DNA of 64,000 bases from Algibacillus agarilyticus (GCF_003286125.1 NZ_QMED01000012.1:314-64313); one strand, 5' to 3'; shown: positions 1-9,131, numbered from the stretch's first letter. Notes: generated by a model from the letters alone, not told the origin. Translations and numbers: made by a program.

Positions 1-95
1 AATAACGTGATCAACTCACTCATTTATCAAACACAATGTAGCCAAAATCGGTTAAATCTTTCTTTTCTTAGAGCGACTGTCCCAGATAGTGTGTT
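1..95 (+). repeat. Repeat family 1, copy 1 (~93 bp, GACTGTCCCAGATA-type end)
   Basis: This copy starts at or before the window edge. The same block, from a 'taacg(c/t)gatcaactcactcattta' opening to a 'ttagagcgactgtcccagata' end, recurs at 6391, 6545, 6959 and 9132, always in the same direction. I infer a dispersed REP-like or miniature mobile repeat. It carries no plausible gene: the short reading frame through it only translates the repeat. Confidence 0.85.
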
Positions 96-140
96 AACTG
101 TCCCAGATAGTGTACTTAGAGCGACTGTCCCCGATAGTGC
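76..140 (+). repeat. Three tandem copies of a 17-bp ACTGTCCCAGATAGTGT motif
   Basis: Copies lie at 76-92, 97-113 and 124-140; the third reads ACTGTCCCCGATAGTGC. They directly follow family 1 copy 1 and precede the lyase gene. The same motif recurs singly or in pairs at about 6466, 6623, 6871, 6897, 7032 and 9211. Confidence 0.8.
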
Positions 141-262
141 GCTTCAAGATGCTTATTCCTACTCTTCAAGTTACTTGGGTATATATAGTACAAAAAAAAT
201 TCAAACACATAAAACAGGTCTATGATTTTAATTCTATTAAATCTGGACCATATGGAGTAGTT

Positions 263-3200
263 ATGAACATTCAGATCAAAAGACCAAAACCCATCCCATT
301 TCATTCTATTTTTAAAACGCTCAGCCAATATTTACAGCCGATTTTGCTCTTATGCTTATCACCGGCTTTACTACACGCAGCTGAAGATACAAGCCACTTT
401 ACAGGCGATGAAATCAGTCAAGCACGAAAAATTGAACTCATAAACCAAGTTAAAAACTCATTGATACAACCCAGCGAAAATCATCCTCGTTTATACGGTG
501 ATAATTCACTTTGGTATCAAACCATAGCGCGTTTTGAAGCGCTTGATCCCAATTGCGATTGGCAAGGTAAAAGTGGCTGGGGCACCATTAAAAATATTAA
601 AGAAGAATGGGATCGCTACAGTCTAGGTGGTGTCGAATGTAAAAGTGGTAACCAAGCGCCACCGAGCACATTAAGTGAACATAGCTTAGCCGAAAAATAC
701 AACCAAGCCGTTAGCATAAGCAATGGCCAAATCACCGTCACTAAAATGGATAATTGGCGCCGCGACAATGCGCTGCAAATAGTACACCTAATTCGACGTA
801 TGCAGCATTGCCATCAAATTCATCCCGAAGATGATCCACAGCAAAACCTCACAACAAATCAATGCCGATTTAATCAAACTGAAATAGCTAATTTATCTGA
901 AAAATTTATCGCTTACGAATTTGATCGACTACGCCAAGAACCGCTTAATTCAGCCGGTTATATCAATGCATGGCATAAAGGCTTTCAAGGCAAATTTTTC
1001 GACCTTGGCGCTTACCCTGCATTTAAATTATGGACATTGATCTTAGATACGTTTTGGCACAGTGAATACTTAAAACCCGCTGATAAACAATTCGTTGAAA
1101 GCCATTTAGCCAATGAAATAGATAGCTTTATCGCAATCTATTATTTACCCAAAGATGCCAGTGGTTCACTCGGTCGCTGGGCTTTGCATAATGGCAATAA
1201 CTGGACGCCAATATTAGATGCTGCCGCCTTATTTTGGGCCATAACCTACTGGCACGACACAACCTATTCAGCCAAAGCGCATCAAGTATTAGACATCGTG
1301 CTTGAATCTATTTGGCTACACCGCGATGAAATATTAAACGACGGCGCATATACCGAAGGCCCAAGTTACTTAAGCACATCGATGAACGGTTCACTTGAAA
1401 TAAACAACTTATTAATGAGTAGTTTTGGCCAACCTAACCACGCTGTCAAATGGGCGTTAATGGCCGAAAAAACCAGCCGTTGGATGATAGAAAACGTTGC
1501 CTCTGATGGTCGACTTATCGATTTTGGTGATGCATGGGCAAAAGATGGCTACGAGCAATTACATATAATGGACATACTCTATTGGCAAGAGCTAACCGGC
1601 CAAGCCGAAATAGGCAGCACCACCGCCAATGCCTGCACATTACAAGATTACTTTGCCAGCAGTTACTATTCACACGCTTATTACGACATATGGAATGCGT
1701 CGGCCCATCATGCACGTAATTTTTACAAAGAAACACAACAATGCCAACGCGGCCAAGCAACCGGTAAAACGTTAATTTATCCAGAATATCAAATAGCAAC
1801 ACTTCGCCAACACACGCCTGGCGCAACCACCACAGCGCAAGATGTCACCAACGACAACCTACGCAACCAACAAGCCGACCAAACCTTTTTAGCCGGTAAT
1901 GCCGTGAGTAATACACTCAAACACCGAGAGATTGATTTTGGCGCCGTGATCTGGAGCGCTTACGGCAATCGATTACTCGCCGATTGGGGTTATGGTGAAT
2001 TATCCAAACCTTATCATTTTTATAACGTGCAAGGAGCCAACGGTCATTTAATTGCATCAAACCAACACAAGCTTGAGTTTTACTTAAAACCCTTAAGTGG
2101 CACACTCGATTTATCACGCTTATTTGTAAATTTAAAACTCAAAGGGTTTAGCAAAGAACTCAGCGTTGCGCCTTATCAAGTATCGACACCCCCCTCAGAT
2201 TGGCTCAAATTTTCTATTCCACTCATTGATTTTGATTTAACAGATGCACAATGGTTAGGCAAAGGACAAGGTATTGAAATTCTCCGCTTTAAAACCACTG
2301 GCTTCATCAAAGACGGTGAGTTTGGCCTAGATGAAATAGCCTTTGTAAATGCCGCTAACCAAACCGAATTACATTGGTATGGCGATAATCACCTTGAATC
2401 GTTATCGGCCGCTATCGATGCAACCACCCCACAAATCAGCCATCCCGATGTCTTAAAGGTTATTTCAACCGAAGCCACTGGCGGCGCGAACAACAGTCAA
2501 ACGTGGGCTAAATTCAGTGCCAGCGGAAGTTATTCAACTGCCGAGGTATTTTACAGTGCCGACCCAGCTGATTTTTCAGTCGCGAACTACATGGACTACT
2601 TGCCAATAGGGGCTAATACACTCGTGTTACCGAATGCAAAAGACACGCAAGATAACGCACCTAATTCAACTAACATGAGTCAATTTTTAGGACAAACAGG
2701 TCAAATATACGCACTCGATATTGCAGGTCGTTCAGCGGTTCACCTGAATGGCAGCGCAGTTTATGGCACACATTTAAGCAACGGCAACTTAGACTATTTT
2801 CATCGTTATTTAATTCCACTTAACGATGGTAATTTCATTATCGTTGATAGTTTTAAAACCAAACCGGGTAAAGCAGATAAAGTTCAAGAATTTTGGTATT
2901 CCAACAAAAATCCAGACAAAACGTGTCAATCACGCGCGCAAGATGTGACGCAACACATCAACGCGGATGGCGCGTTAATGCTAACACCACGCTGTAATAG
3001 CTTAAAAAACAATGAAGACGTTGAAGCATATGGTCGCATTACAGCCGCCTCGCTCCACCCCGCGCATTTTGAATTAGGCGCCCCCGATTTTTTAAGCAAC
3101 GATCGGTATTTCAATCGCTTTATCGAAGATAACGGCCTGTATTTAATCAATCGCTTACAACGCAAAGAGATGCGCAATTTAGCGCGCTTCGTGCCCGTTA

Positions 3201-4534
3201 ATTCTGTAGAAGAAGATGTACGCGTATTTTTACTGCAAGCCGCTACAAGTGTTAACTTACCCACGGCGAGTATTAATAAAACCGATTGTGCTGATAGCGT
3301 TTGCTTCAACGTAACCATTGAAAACGGCGACAACATCAATTTACAACTCAATAAAGTCGATAATCAATACGTGTTTGCGAATAGCATAACCGCCGTGCCA
3401 TTACCCACAGATCAAACACCCACCGAGCAGACACCACCGGTTATTACACCGCCAACAACCGGCAATGTTAACTTAATCTCGCCAATCGGTTTTAGTGTCT
3501 CTCATCCAAATCGAGTGGGTGAACCCGATAAACTATTCGACGAGCAAACCGAACTTAGCACCAAACCAAGCCACGGAGATAAAAGCCCAGAGCTTCGTCA
3601 AACCAAAGCTTATGTGAATTTATCAAACTCAAGCGTTTTACCGCAAAAACAAGCAGTCGAAACAGCATCAAGCTACGGGCGTTACACCTATGTAGATGAA
3701 AATGCTCAAGCCTTATCTGCCAATTTTACAATTGAACTGGATGGCGCGCACATACTCAACGAAATAATGATTTACGATATGAGTAGCGCTTATCGCCCTG
3801 GTTTAATCAATATCTACACCAGCCTTGATCAACAAAACTGGCAGCTGCAACATGCATACTTAACCGGTGAATATAAACAATGGGCGAGCTTGGCGCTCAA
3901 CAATACGCGCGCTCACTATATCAAATTCGCATTCACCGAAGAAAACGCCGCTAAAGGTATCACCGAGGTGCTAATTTTAGGTGAAAAAGCAGCACCAAGC
4001 GTTGAACAACTCATCACCCCGGTCAGCGTTAATTCATTACACAACGGAAGAATACGAGATGCAAATCCACTCTTTGATGAACAGATCGGTTTAACCGAAA
4101 AGCCACAACACTTGGCCTCATTGCCCGAGCTGAGAGCATCTTACTTAAATGTAAACTTTAGTAATACCGATGATTTACCGATGAAGCAATCAGTTCCGAC
4201 GGATTCATTATATGGCAGGCACATTTACGTCGATGAATTAGGCCAGCCAATGCCTGCAGAGGTTATCATTAAGCTAGATAATATTTACGAGTTAACTGAA
4301 ATTTTATATTACGACATGAGCAGCCAATTTAGGCCGGGTAAAATAATTATGTGGTCGAGTACCGATGGTATCAATTGGACAAGGTTTAATGAGCATGAGA
4401 CAGGTGAATATAAAAAATGGATCAGCTTACCATTAGTTAATTTACCGGCTCAGTACCTCAAACTCGATTTGTATGAGCAAAATACAGCGAAAGGATTAAC
4501 CGAAATGCTTATTTATGGCAAAGAGCTTCATTAG
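263..4534 (+). CDS. Secreted modular polysaccharide lyase, heparinase II/III-like, with tandem C-terminal discoidin-like domains
   Basis: The predicted product is 1423 aa and is probably a secreted lyase cleaving a uronate-containing algal polysaccharide by beta-elimination. I chose the ATG at 263 because GGAG lies 5 bp upstream and a signal peptide follows (basic start, hydrophobic stretch, cleavage near LLHAA at about residue 40). The upstream in-frame extension only translates repeat DNA. Residues ~45-580 resemble the alpha/alpha-toroid of heparinase II/III lyases: HNGNNW at 309 and DGAYTEGPSY at 360. About 600-700 looks like an inserted beta-sandwich ending in a GLDEIAFVN strand, and ~780-1040 like the C-terminal beta-sheet domain. 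A Thr/Pro linker (~1045-1070) leads to two related ~175 aa domains (1070-1245, 1250-1423), each with YDMSS, RPG, GEYK-W and AKG-TE motifs, like F5/8 carbohydrate-binding domains. Substrate is unknown; family level is fairly sure. Confidence 0.8.
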   Translation: MNIQIKRPKPIPFHSIFKTLSQYLQPILLLCLSPALLHAAEDTSHFTGDEISQARKIELINQVKNSLIQPSENHPRLYGDNSLWYQTIARFEALDPNCDWQGKSGWGTIKNIKEEWDRYSLGGVECKSGNQAPPSTLSEHSLAEKYNQAVSISNGQITVTKMDNWRRDNALQIVHLIRRMQHCHQIHPEDDPQQNLTTNQCRFNQTEIANLSEKFIAYEFDRLRQEPLNSAGYINAWHKGFQGKFFDLGAYPAFKLWTLILDTFWHSEYLKPADKQFVESHLANEIDSFIAIYYLPKDASGSLGRWALHNGNNWTPILDAAALFWAITYWHDTTYSAKAHQVLDIVLESIWLHRDEILNDGAYTEGPSYLSTSMNGSLEINNLLMSSFGQPNHAVKWALMAEKTSRWMIENVASDGRLIDFGDAWAKDGYEQLHIMDILYWQELTGQAEIGSTTANACTLQDYFASSYYSHAYYDIWNASAHHARNFYKETQQCQRGQATGKTLIYPEYQIATLRQHTPGATTTAQDVTNDNLRNQQADQTFLAGNAVSNTLKHREIDFGAVIWSAYGNRLLADWGYGELSKPYHFYNVQGANGHLIASNQHKLEFYLKPLSGTLDLSRLFVNLKLKGFSKELSVAPYQVSTPPSDWLKFSIPLIDFDLTDAQWLGKGQGIEILRFKTTGFIKDGEFGLDEIAFVNAANQTELHWYGDNHLESLSAAIDATTPQISHPDVLKVISTEATGGANNSQTWAKFSASGSYSTAEVFYSADPADFSVANYMDYLPIGANTLVLPNAKDTQDNAPNSTNMSQFLGQTGQIYALDIAGRSAVHLNGSAVYGTHLSNGNLDYFHRYLIPLNDGNFIIVDSFKTKPGKADKVQEFWYSNKNPDKTCQSRAQDVTQHINADGALMLTPRCNSLKNNEDVEAYGRITAASLHPAHFELGAPDFLSNDRYFNRFIEDNGLYLINRLQRKEMRNLARFVPVNSVEEDVRVFLLQAATSVNLPTASINKTDCADSVCFNVTIENGDNINLQLNKVDNQYVFANSITAVPLPTDQTPTEQTPPVITPPTTGNVNLISPIGFSVSHPNRVGEPDKLFDEQTELSTKPSHGDKSPELRQTKAYVNLSNSSVLPQKQAVETASSYGRYTYVDENAQALSANFTIELDGAHILNEIMIYDMSSAYRPGLINIYTSLDQQNWQLQHAYLTGEYKQWASLALNNTRAHYIKFAFTEENAAKGITEVLILGEKAAPSVEQLITPVSVNSLHNGRIRDANPLFDEQIGLTEKPQHLASLPELRASYLNVNFSNTDDLPMKQSVPTDSLYGRHIYVDELGQPMPAEVIIKLDNIYELTEILYYDMSSQFRPGKIIMWSSTDGINWTRFNEHETGEYKKWISLPLVNLPAQYLKLDLYEQNTAKGLTEMLIYGKELH

Positions 4535-4548
4535 CAAACAACCATATC

Positions 4549-4592
4549 GGCCAATTTAATGACATACGTAATGACATTAAATTGGCCTTTAT
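4549..4592 (+). terminator. Rho-independent terminator after the lyase gene
   Basis: A 13-bp perfect stem (GGCCAATTTAATG / CATTAAATTGGCC, 4549-4587) is followed by TTTAT. It starts 14 bp after the lyase stop codon. Confidence 0.75.
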
Positions 4593-4732
4593 CAAGTAGT
4601 CGTTATAATAATCATTCATAAAACATCACCTCTATTTTACCTTTAGCACGCTAATTGATTTAGGTTAAGGTTGGGCTTAAAGACGATAGCAAGCTAAAAT
4701 CAGATTAACCTCCAACATAAATAGATCGGTTA

Positions 4733-6088
4733 ATGACACTATTACGGCGCATTTTTGTCGGCTTACTCACTAGCTTATTAATCTCATTATGCGGCGTTAT
4801 TGTTTTATTTTTAGCAAGCCTTCGTATGCTCCCAACTGAATTACAAAACACGCAAAATGTCATGCCAAGCAAACACGCAAAAAATTTACAACAGCTATCA
4901 CAGCGATTTGAAACAACAAGAAAAAATCAAAAAAACGAGCTTACCCCGCATTACCCAGTCCGCATCACTCAAGACGAATTAAATAGCATCCACTTTATTC
5001 TCCGTAACCAGTTTAATGCGCATTCAGTACAGGTTGATTTGCATCACGCTTATGCACAAATAAATGCATTTTACACTCTGGTCACATGGCAAGGTAAAGC
5101 CTTAGGGTTAACATTAAAAACGCAATTATTAAACAGTCAACACGCGTTCAATTGGCAAGAAACATATATATCAGGTTGGGCTTTGCCTAACCAAAGCCTG
5201 AATATAATGTTCGATTGGCTACTCACGTATTTAACAACAAAAATGCAAGCAGAAAAACTAAGAGGTAATATTAGTGAGATCAATATAACGCCCCAAGCGC
5301 TTACCTTTAAATACGCACACAGTGTAAAAGTCGAGACAATAAAACCAATTTTAAAAAAACAACATAAGGCACTTATAAACCCCGCTCACGTGCAACGCTA
5401 TTTACTTTCGCTGCAAGTTATTGTGCAACAACATCGTCATTCTGATTCACCGGTTACGTTAGACTCACTTCTGCAAATCTTATTTACACAAGCCTTGTTT
5501 AGGCAACAAAAGCAAAACCAACGACAACAAGCAATTGAAGAAAACAAAGCCATATTACAAGCATTAGCACTTTTTATGTTGCCTCAACAATTTAAGCACT
5601 TTTATCCAAGTGATTTACATGTATTTAATTTTGAAAAAAAGCCATTAATAATTCGTTTTCATCACCGAGACGATCTAGCCAAACATTTCATTGCATCAGC
5701 TGCGATACATTTATTATTAAACCAACACGCCAGCACTCAAATAGGTGAATTTAAAGAGTTATTCGATAGTCAAATAAAAGGTGGTTCTGGTTTTAGTTTT
5801 GACGATATTGCAGCGGATCGAGCTGGCATTCATTTTGCTAAACAAGCAACACAAACACCGATCAGTGCCAAGAGAGTTCAAACCTTATTTAGTTTAAAAG
5901 GCATTCAGGCTAACGATTTATTACCTAATATACTGATCAATCATACCAGTTTAACCGAAGCCGAATTTATAACACGTTATCAATCGACTCAATCACCGCT
6001 TTACAAACAACGTCTACATAAAATAGACCAAGTGATATCATCAACATTGTTATATCAACAAAAAAACAACAATAATAATAGACATTGA
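4733..6088 (+). CDS. Conserved hypothetical membrane-anchored protein with GGSGFSFDD motif
   Basis: 451 aa. One hydrophobic segment at residues ~10-30 after a short basic start suggests an inner-membrane anchor with most of the protein in the periplasm. The rest is rich in Gln, His and Lys. A glycine-rich motif GGSGFSFDD at 350-358, followed by AADRAG, is the most conserved-looking part. I recall similar motifs in uncharacterised gammaproteobacterial proteins but know no function. The C-terminus ends in a run of Asn encoded by AAC/AAT repeats. It lies 198 bp after the lyase gene, beyond a terminator, so it is probably transcribed separately. It is the last intact plus-strand gene before the repeat-rich region. 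Confidence 0.6.
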   Translation: MTLLRRIFVGLLTSLLISLCGVIVLFLASLRMLPTELQNTQNVMPSKHAKNLQQLSQRFETTRKNQKNELTPHYPVRITQDELNSIHFILRNQFNAHSVQVDLHHAYAQINAFYTLVTWQGKALGLTLKTQLLNSQHAFNWQETYISGWALPNQSLNIMFDWLLTYLTTKMQAEKLRGNISEINITPQALTFKYAHSVKVETIKPILKKQHKALINPAHVQRYLLSLQVIVQQHRHSDSPVTLDSLLQILFTQALFRQQKQNQRQQAIEENKAILQALALFMLPQQFKHFYPSDLHVFNFEKKPLIIRFHHRDDLAKHFIASAAIHLLLNQHASTQIGEFKELFDSQIKGGSGFSFDDIAADRAGIHFAKQATQTPISAKRVQTLFSLKGIQANDLLPNILINHTSLTEAEFITRYQSTQSPLYKQRLHKIDQVISSTLLYQQKNNNNNRH

Positions 6089-6318
6089 TAAGCATTGTTT
6101 TTAAGCCATATAAATTTAGTGATAAATGTACTAAAACTCACAAAAATTAAGATCAGCACTGGAATACGACATAAAATGCCCTAGCATTAGCCTCGTATAA
6201 ACTTATCGACATCGTTAGTAATTTAGCCCACTTAATAGAGGGTGTTGATCTTTGAACGAAAAATGAGCGGGGGCATAGCAACAAGGTATAATGGTTTCGC
6301 CAAAAATCAACATACCAC

Positions 6319-6349
6319 AATCGTGTGGGACAGGCATCGTCAACATCCT
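6319..6349 (+). repeat. 31-bp repeat (AATCGTGTGGGACAGGCATC...), copy 1
   Basis: The segment reading AATCGTGTGGGACAGGCATC then GTCAACATCCT is repeated without change at 9032-9062. Its GGGACAGGC part is the reverse complement of the GCCTGTCCC form of the family 1 end motif. Confidence 0.7.
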
Positions 6350-6390
6350 TTAAACGCTCGCTGAGTGGGCACTTATTATTACGGATTGGT

Positions 6391-6483
6391 ATAAATAACG
6401 CGATCAACTTACTCATTTATCGAACACAACGTAGCCAAAATCGGTTAAATCTTTCTTTTCTTAGAGCGACTGTCCCAGATAAT
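6391..6483 (+). repeat. Repeat family 1, copy 2
   Basis: Near-identical to the copies at 1, 6545, 6959 and 9132, with a few substitutions (for example AACTTACTC for AACTCACTC). It ends GCGACTGTCCCAGATAATT. Confidence 0.85.
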
Positions 6484-6544
6484 TCCGTCAAACTCAATTC
6501 ATCAATCAATGCACAATTTACGCGTATTTAAAGCCATCAAAATG

Positions 6545-6639
6545 AATAAATAACGCGATCAGCTCACTCATTTATCAAACACAATGTAGCCAAAATCGGT
6601 TAAATCTTTCTTTTCTTAGAGTGCCTGTCCCAGATAGTG
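6545..6639 (+). repeat. Repeat family 1, copy 3
   Basis: Full-length copy ending GTGCCTGTCCCAGATAGTG. Its end runs into the 3' end of the transposase fragment at 6616-6807 and supplies that fragment's last codons and stop. Confidence 0.85.
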
Positions 6640-6807
6640 CCTCCCGGCTAATTCTGCCTGATACTGTATTTTCCATCTAGATACGGCCGATTTGCCCGCA
6701 CCTGACATTTCTTCAATTTGTTTATTGGTGTAACCCTGTTCAACCATCAATTTGGCATATTCTAATTTTTGAAGAGTGCTGACAGTAACTTTCGCTTTTC
6801 TAGTCAT
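6616..6807 (-). pseudogene. IS3-type transposase OrfA, N-terminal fragment
   Basis: 63 codons. Residues ~1-53 look like the helix-turn-helix start of an IS3-family OrfA: a KLEYAKLMVEQGYTNKQIEE helix pair and a GAGKSAVSRWK recognition helix followed by QYQAEL. Intact OrfA proteins usually continue for about 40 more residues with a leucine-zipper region, and an OrfB follows. Neither is present. After AELAG the frame enters the family 1 repeat and ends in repeat-encoded HYLGQAL, so the element is truncated exactly at the repeat. The ATG has a weak AAAGG 9 bp upstream. Probably not functional, though the DNA-binding part could still be made. Confidence 0.7.
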
Positions 6808-7325
6808 AATAAATACCTTTAAGATTTTACATATTTTAAGCTATAAATCTCTACAGTTTCATTAGACCACTACAGTCCCAGATAGTGTCCTTAGAGTGCC
6901 TGTCCCAGATAGTGTCCAGTGAACATCGATGACTGTCCTACATGAACAATAGTTCGGTTAATAACGCGATCAACTCACTCATTAATCAAACACAATGCAG
7001 CCAAAATCGGTTAAATCTTTCTTTTCTTAGAGAGGCTGTCCCTGATAGCTAATAGCTAAAAACTAACTCAAATAGTTTTCTGTCATGCTCAAGTTGCAAT
7101 CATCAAGTAACCTATATTTAGCAAAATTTACTATGAATGTAACAGTATCTTATACCTAATAAATTTCGTTAAAGCCTGCTATACAGCTTGATTTCAAGCT
7201 GCTGGCTGGCAAGTAAGTTTTAGCTTGAACTACATGATTAGGGCACATAATTGATGACTGTCCTCGATGAGTTACGCGCAGGCTGTCCTTGATAATTTTC
7301 GCTTAGTCGTCCCAGATAGTTCCAC
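6808..7325. other. Gene-free interval with degenerate repeat motifs
   Basis: It contains two ACAGTCCCAGATAGTGT / CCTGTCCCAGATAGTGT motifs (6871-6887, 6897-6917), family 1 copy 4, and weaker GACTGTCCT or GTCCCAGATAGT matches near 6930, 7257, 7287 and 7311. Positions 7060-7250 are plain AT-rich sequence in which I see nothing. Confidence 0.6.
6959..7051 (+). repeat. Repeat family 1, copy 4
   Basis: Same block with a few changes (ATTAATC for ATTTATC, ATGCAGCC for ATGTAGCC) and a diverged end, GAGGCTGTCCCTGATAG. Confidence 0.85.
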
Positions 7326-7811
7326 TCATTTGGTTTCGCAGCTTCCAATTATTTGTTCATAAATTTCATCTAAGGATTTAAAGCTTGCTTTTTCAAAGCC
7401 TTCTTTCCATTGTTGGTACATCGGCAAAAAGTAACTATCTGGACCTAACTCTTGGGCTTTTTTCAGCGCTGAAGATAACTCGTCTTCATCTTCACATTCT
7501 GATAGATAATCAAACAAACCAAAATCAATTTGATTCGTAATTTGTTCATCACCTTCAATTGAAGTTAACTCCAACCAAGGGTCTTCATCTCCTGTAATGG
7601 CGATACGAATAGATATAATGCCAATTTTTTTTAAATCACGACAAATATCTTCAATATATATCTCGTAATCGGAGCCTGACATAAAACCAAAGCTTACAAT
7701 GCCAGCTTTAACGTTTCTTTTTTCCCACTCTGTATTTACTGTAAGTACTTCTTTGATAGCACTAAAAGATTGACCTGTTTTTACATAAAAACTCAAGTAA
7801 TGTTCCATCAC
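7326..7811 (-). CDS. Hypothetical acidic protein, possible immunity protein
   Basis: 161 aa, not recognised. It is acidic, has no signal peptide or membrane segment, and has several Asp/Glu-rich stretches (SECEDEDEL near residue 110). It is the third gene of a minus-strand run: truncated toxin-like tail (8607-9026), 254 aa partner (7830-8594), then this gene 18 bp later. Small acidic cytoplasmic proteins in that position are often immunity proteins in polymorphic toxin loci, which is the only basis for the suggestion. It could equally be an unrelated accessory gene. The ATG at 7811 is preceded by AAAGGACATAG, a fair ribosome binding site. Confidence 0.5.
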   Translation of the reverse strand: MMEHYLSFYVKTGQSFSAIKEVLTVNTEWEKRNVKAGIVSFGFMSGSDYEIYIEDICRDLKKIGIISIRIAITGDEDPWLELTSIEGDEQITNQIDFGLFDYLSECEDEDELSSALKKAQELGPDSYFLPMYQQWKEGFEKASFKSLDEIYEQIIGSCETK

Positions 7812-7829
7812 TATGTCCTTTGAAATATA

Positions 7830-8594
7830 TTATTTATTCAACGCAGCTTTGCAATTAGCAAAGTGTTTCCTAAACTCTGGGTTTATCGAATCATCTTCAG
7901 CAATCGCAAATATCTTCTCAGCTAACTCTAATTGCAGCGGCGTATACTTATCAGGTTTTGCTTGAACTGCCAGCATAGCTTCGAGCAACCAACCAAATAC
8001 TTTGTCTTCTTTGAAACCATAATTTATGCAATCACACCAGTAAGCCAGCCACCACTTCATATAAAAACTAGAACTTGGTTTTTTACATTCAAAAAAATCA
8101 AGTAATTCATAAGTTAAACCAGAACATTTTTCCTCAACCCAAACTTGAAACTCTTCTTTTTTGTCAAATTCATTTGGCTCAACTCTCTGAGGATAAAAAA
8201 GTTTAAATAACTCATACTCTATTTCGCCCCCCCCTAACATAGTAGCGTTACTAAATTGATTTTTTTGACTACGCCAGTCGTCCATTCTTTCTTTATAATA
8301 TCTTTTTGCGTCAACCCAATGCCCATCACCCCATCTTGGGTGTGGTGAATATTTTTTTTTGATTTTCAATAAATTATCAGGTGATTGGTCTTGTGAAAGT
8401 AGCATCTCTATTAATGGAGCGCCGTGAAAAGAATCTACTGGGTGCTCAGCATCTTCTTCTCCAGTTAAGTAAAATTGCTCAAGATATTTATAATGATAAC
8501 GGTTGTTACTACCTATGTTGTCTATTAATTTTGCAAATTCTTTCCAGCGCTTTTTACGCTGTTTTTTCTCTTCAGCATTTATTGTTTGATTCAT
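7830..8594 (-). CDS. Hypothetical protein, putative immunity partner A
   Basis: 254 aa with no recognised domain. It is soluble, rich in Trp and aromatic residues (WWLAYWCDC near 185) and predicted mostly helical. It starts 12 bp after the stop of the truncated toxin-like gene at 8607, with an AAGAG upstream. The N-terminus (KKQRKKRWK ... YLEQFYLTGEE, residues ~10-47) weakly resembles that of the 293 aa protein at 9203-10084 (LKERKAYWK ... IKEYYLYGPE). That protein occupies the same position in the second cassette, which suggests a shared ancestor. I infer an immunity role from position only. Confidence 0.5.
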   Translation of the reverse strand: MNQTINAEEKKQRKKRWKEFAKLIDNIGSNNRYHYKYLEQFYLTGEEDAEHPVDSFHGAPLIEMLLSQDQSPDNLLKIKKKYSPHPRWGDGHWVDAKRYYKERMDDWRSQKNQFSNATMLGGGEIEYELFKLFYPQRVEPNEFDKKEEFQVWVEEKCSGLTYELLDFFECKKPSSSFYMKWWLAYWCDCINYGFKEDKVFGWLLEAMLAVQAKPDKYTPLQLELAEKIFAIAEDDSINPEFRKHFANCKAALNK

Positions 8595-8606
8595 TTTATA
8601 GCTCTT

Positions 8607-9026
8607 TTAAAATTGGTCGCTTTTATCAATCAATTCATCAATTAAATCATCATTAACGTTAGCAAGTAATACACCTTTAGCTGTGCCTAAAAGCCACGTT
8701 TTGACATTATGACGATTTAGTTTTTTACGCGCATCCTTCTGTGTGAACTTAATGCGATTTTCTTTTCCATCTTTATAGCCTAAGCTAGCATGCTGTATAC
8801 CCTCTTTGGTTTTTGGTAATTTTCTTACCCATTCAGCCACACTATCTAGCTCTTTACTTGAATAACCCCGTATTGTCCGGCGTTTAAAATCCTGAAAATA
8901 CCATTCAAAGTTTGCAGCAACCGGTTTTCCTTTTTCTTTGGCTCCATCCAACTCATTTTTAGTTGTTCCTACACGGTCAAGGAAAAATTCTCGGTGGTTG
9001 CTATAGGTACTTTTATTAATATTCCA
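8607..9026 (-). pseudogene. 5'-truncated toxin-like gene, cassette A (C-terminal tail)
   Basis: The frame is open from 9026 to the stop at 8607 (~139 codons) but has no ATG near its start; the first possible start is a TTG at 8951. Codons above it still read as protein (SNHREFF, LDRVGTTKN), so the coding sequence once continued upstream. It stops abruptly next to the 31-bp repeat at 9032. The C-terminal ~65 residues (SLGYKDG ... HNVKTWLLG ... LIDELIDKSDQF) match the second truncated gene at 10096-10320. The protein is basic. I read it as an orphan C-terminal toxin domain, as left behind by Rhs- or T6SS-type polymorphic toxin loci; enzymatic class not recognised. Expression from the TTG remains possible. 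Confidence 0.55.
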
Positions 9027-9031
9027 TTAGT

Positions 9032-9062
9032 AATCGTGTGGGACAGGCATCGTCAACATCCT
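9032..9062 (+). repeat. 31-bp repeat, copy 2
   Basis: Identical to 6319-6349. It lies 5 bp beyond the last open codon of the truncated toxin-like gene, at its broken 5' end. Confidence 0.7.
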
Positions 9063-9131
9063 AACTGAAGGATTAAAATCAAGTAAAATCATAGATTTAT
9101 TAGTGCCTGTCCCAAATGACTTAGAAAAGTG

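Larger units (their letters stand above)
6089..6615. other. Gene-free, repeat-rich interval
   Basis: No convincing gene. It contains a 31-bp segment (6319-6349) that recurs at 9032-9062, then family 1 copies 2 and 3. The stretch 6155-6310 may be debris of an insertion sequence, but I cannot name it; the 87-codon minus-strand frame across it has no support. Confidence 0.5.

Noticed and set aside
7-225. 72-codon frame through the left-edge repeats
   Set aside because: It only translates the repeat block and the tandem ACTGTCCCAGATAGTGT motif (giving repeated TVPDSVL). It has no ribosome binding site or independent coding character.
110-262. N-terminal extension of the lyase gene
   Set aside because: It lies in repeat DNA and puts the signal peptide 50 residues in. 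The ATG at 263 has a ribosome binding site and a proper signal peptide.
2926-3351. 141-codon minus-strand frame inside the lyase gene
   Set aside because: It is opposite to clearly coding lyase sequence and has a composition typical of a shadow frame.
6153-6416. 87-codon minus-strand frame, possible insertion-sequence remnant
   Set aside because: It overlaps repeats, shows no recognisable domain, and lacks a ribosome binding site. I could not identify an element with confidence.
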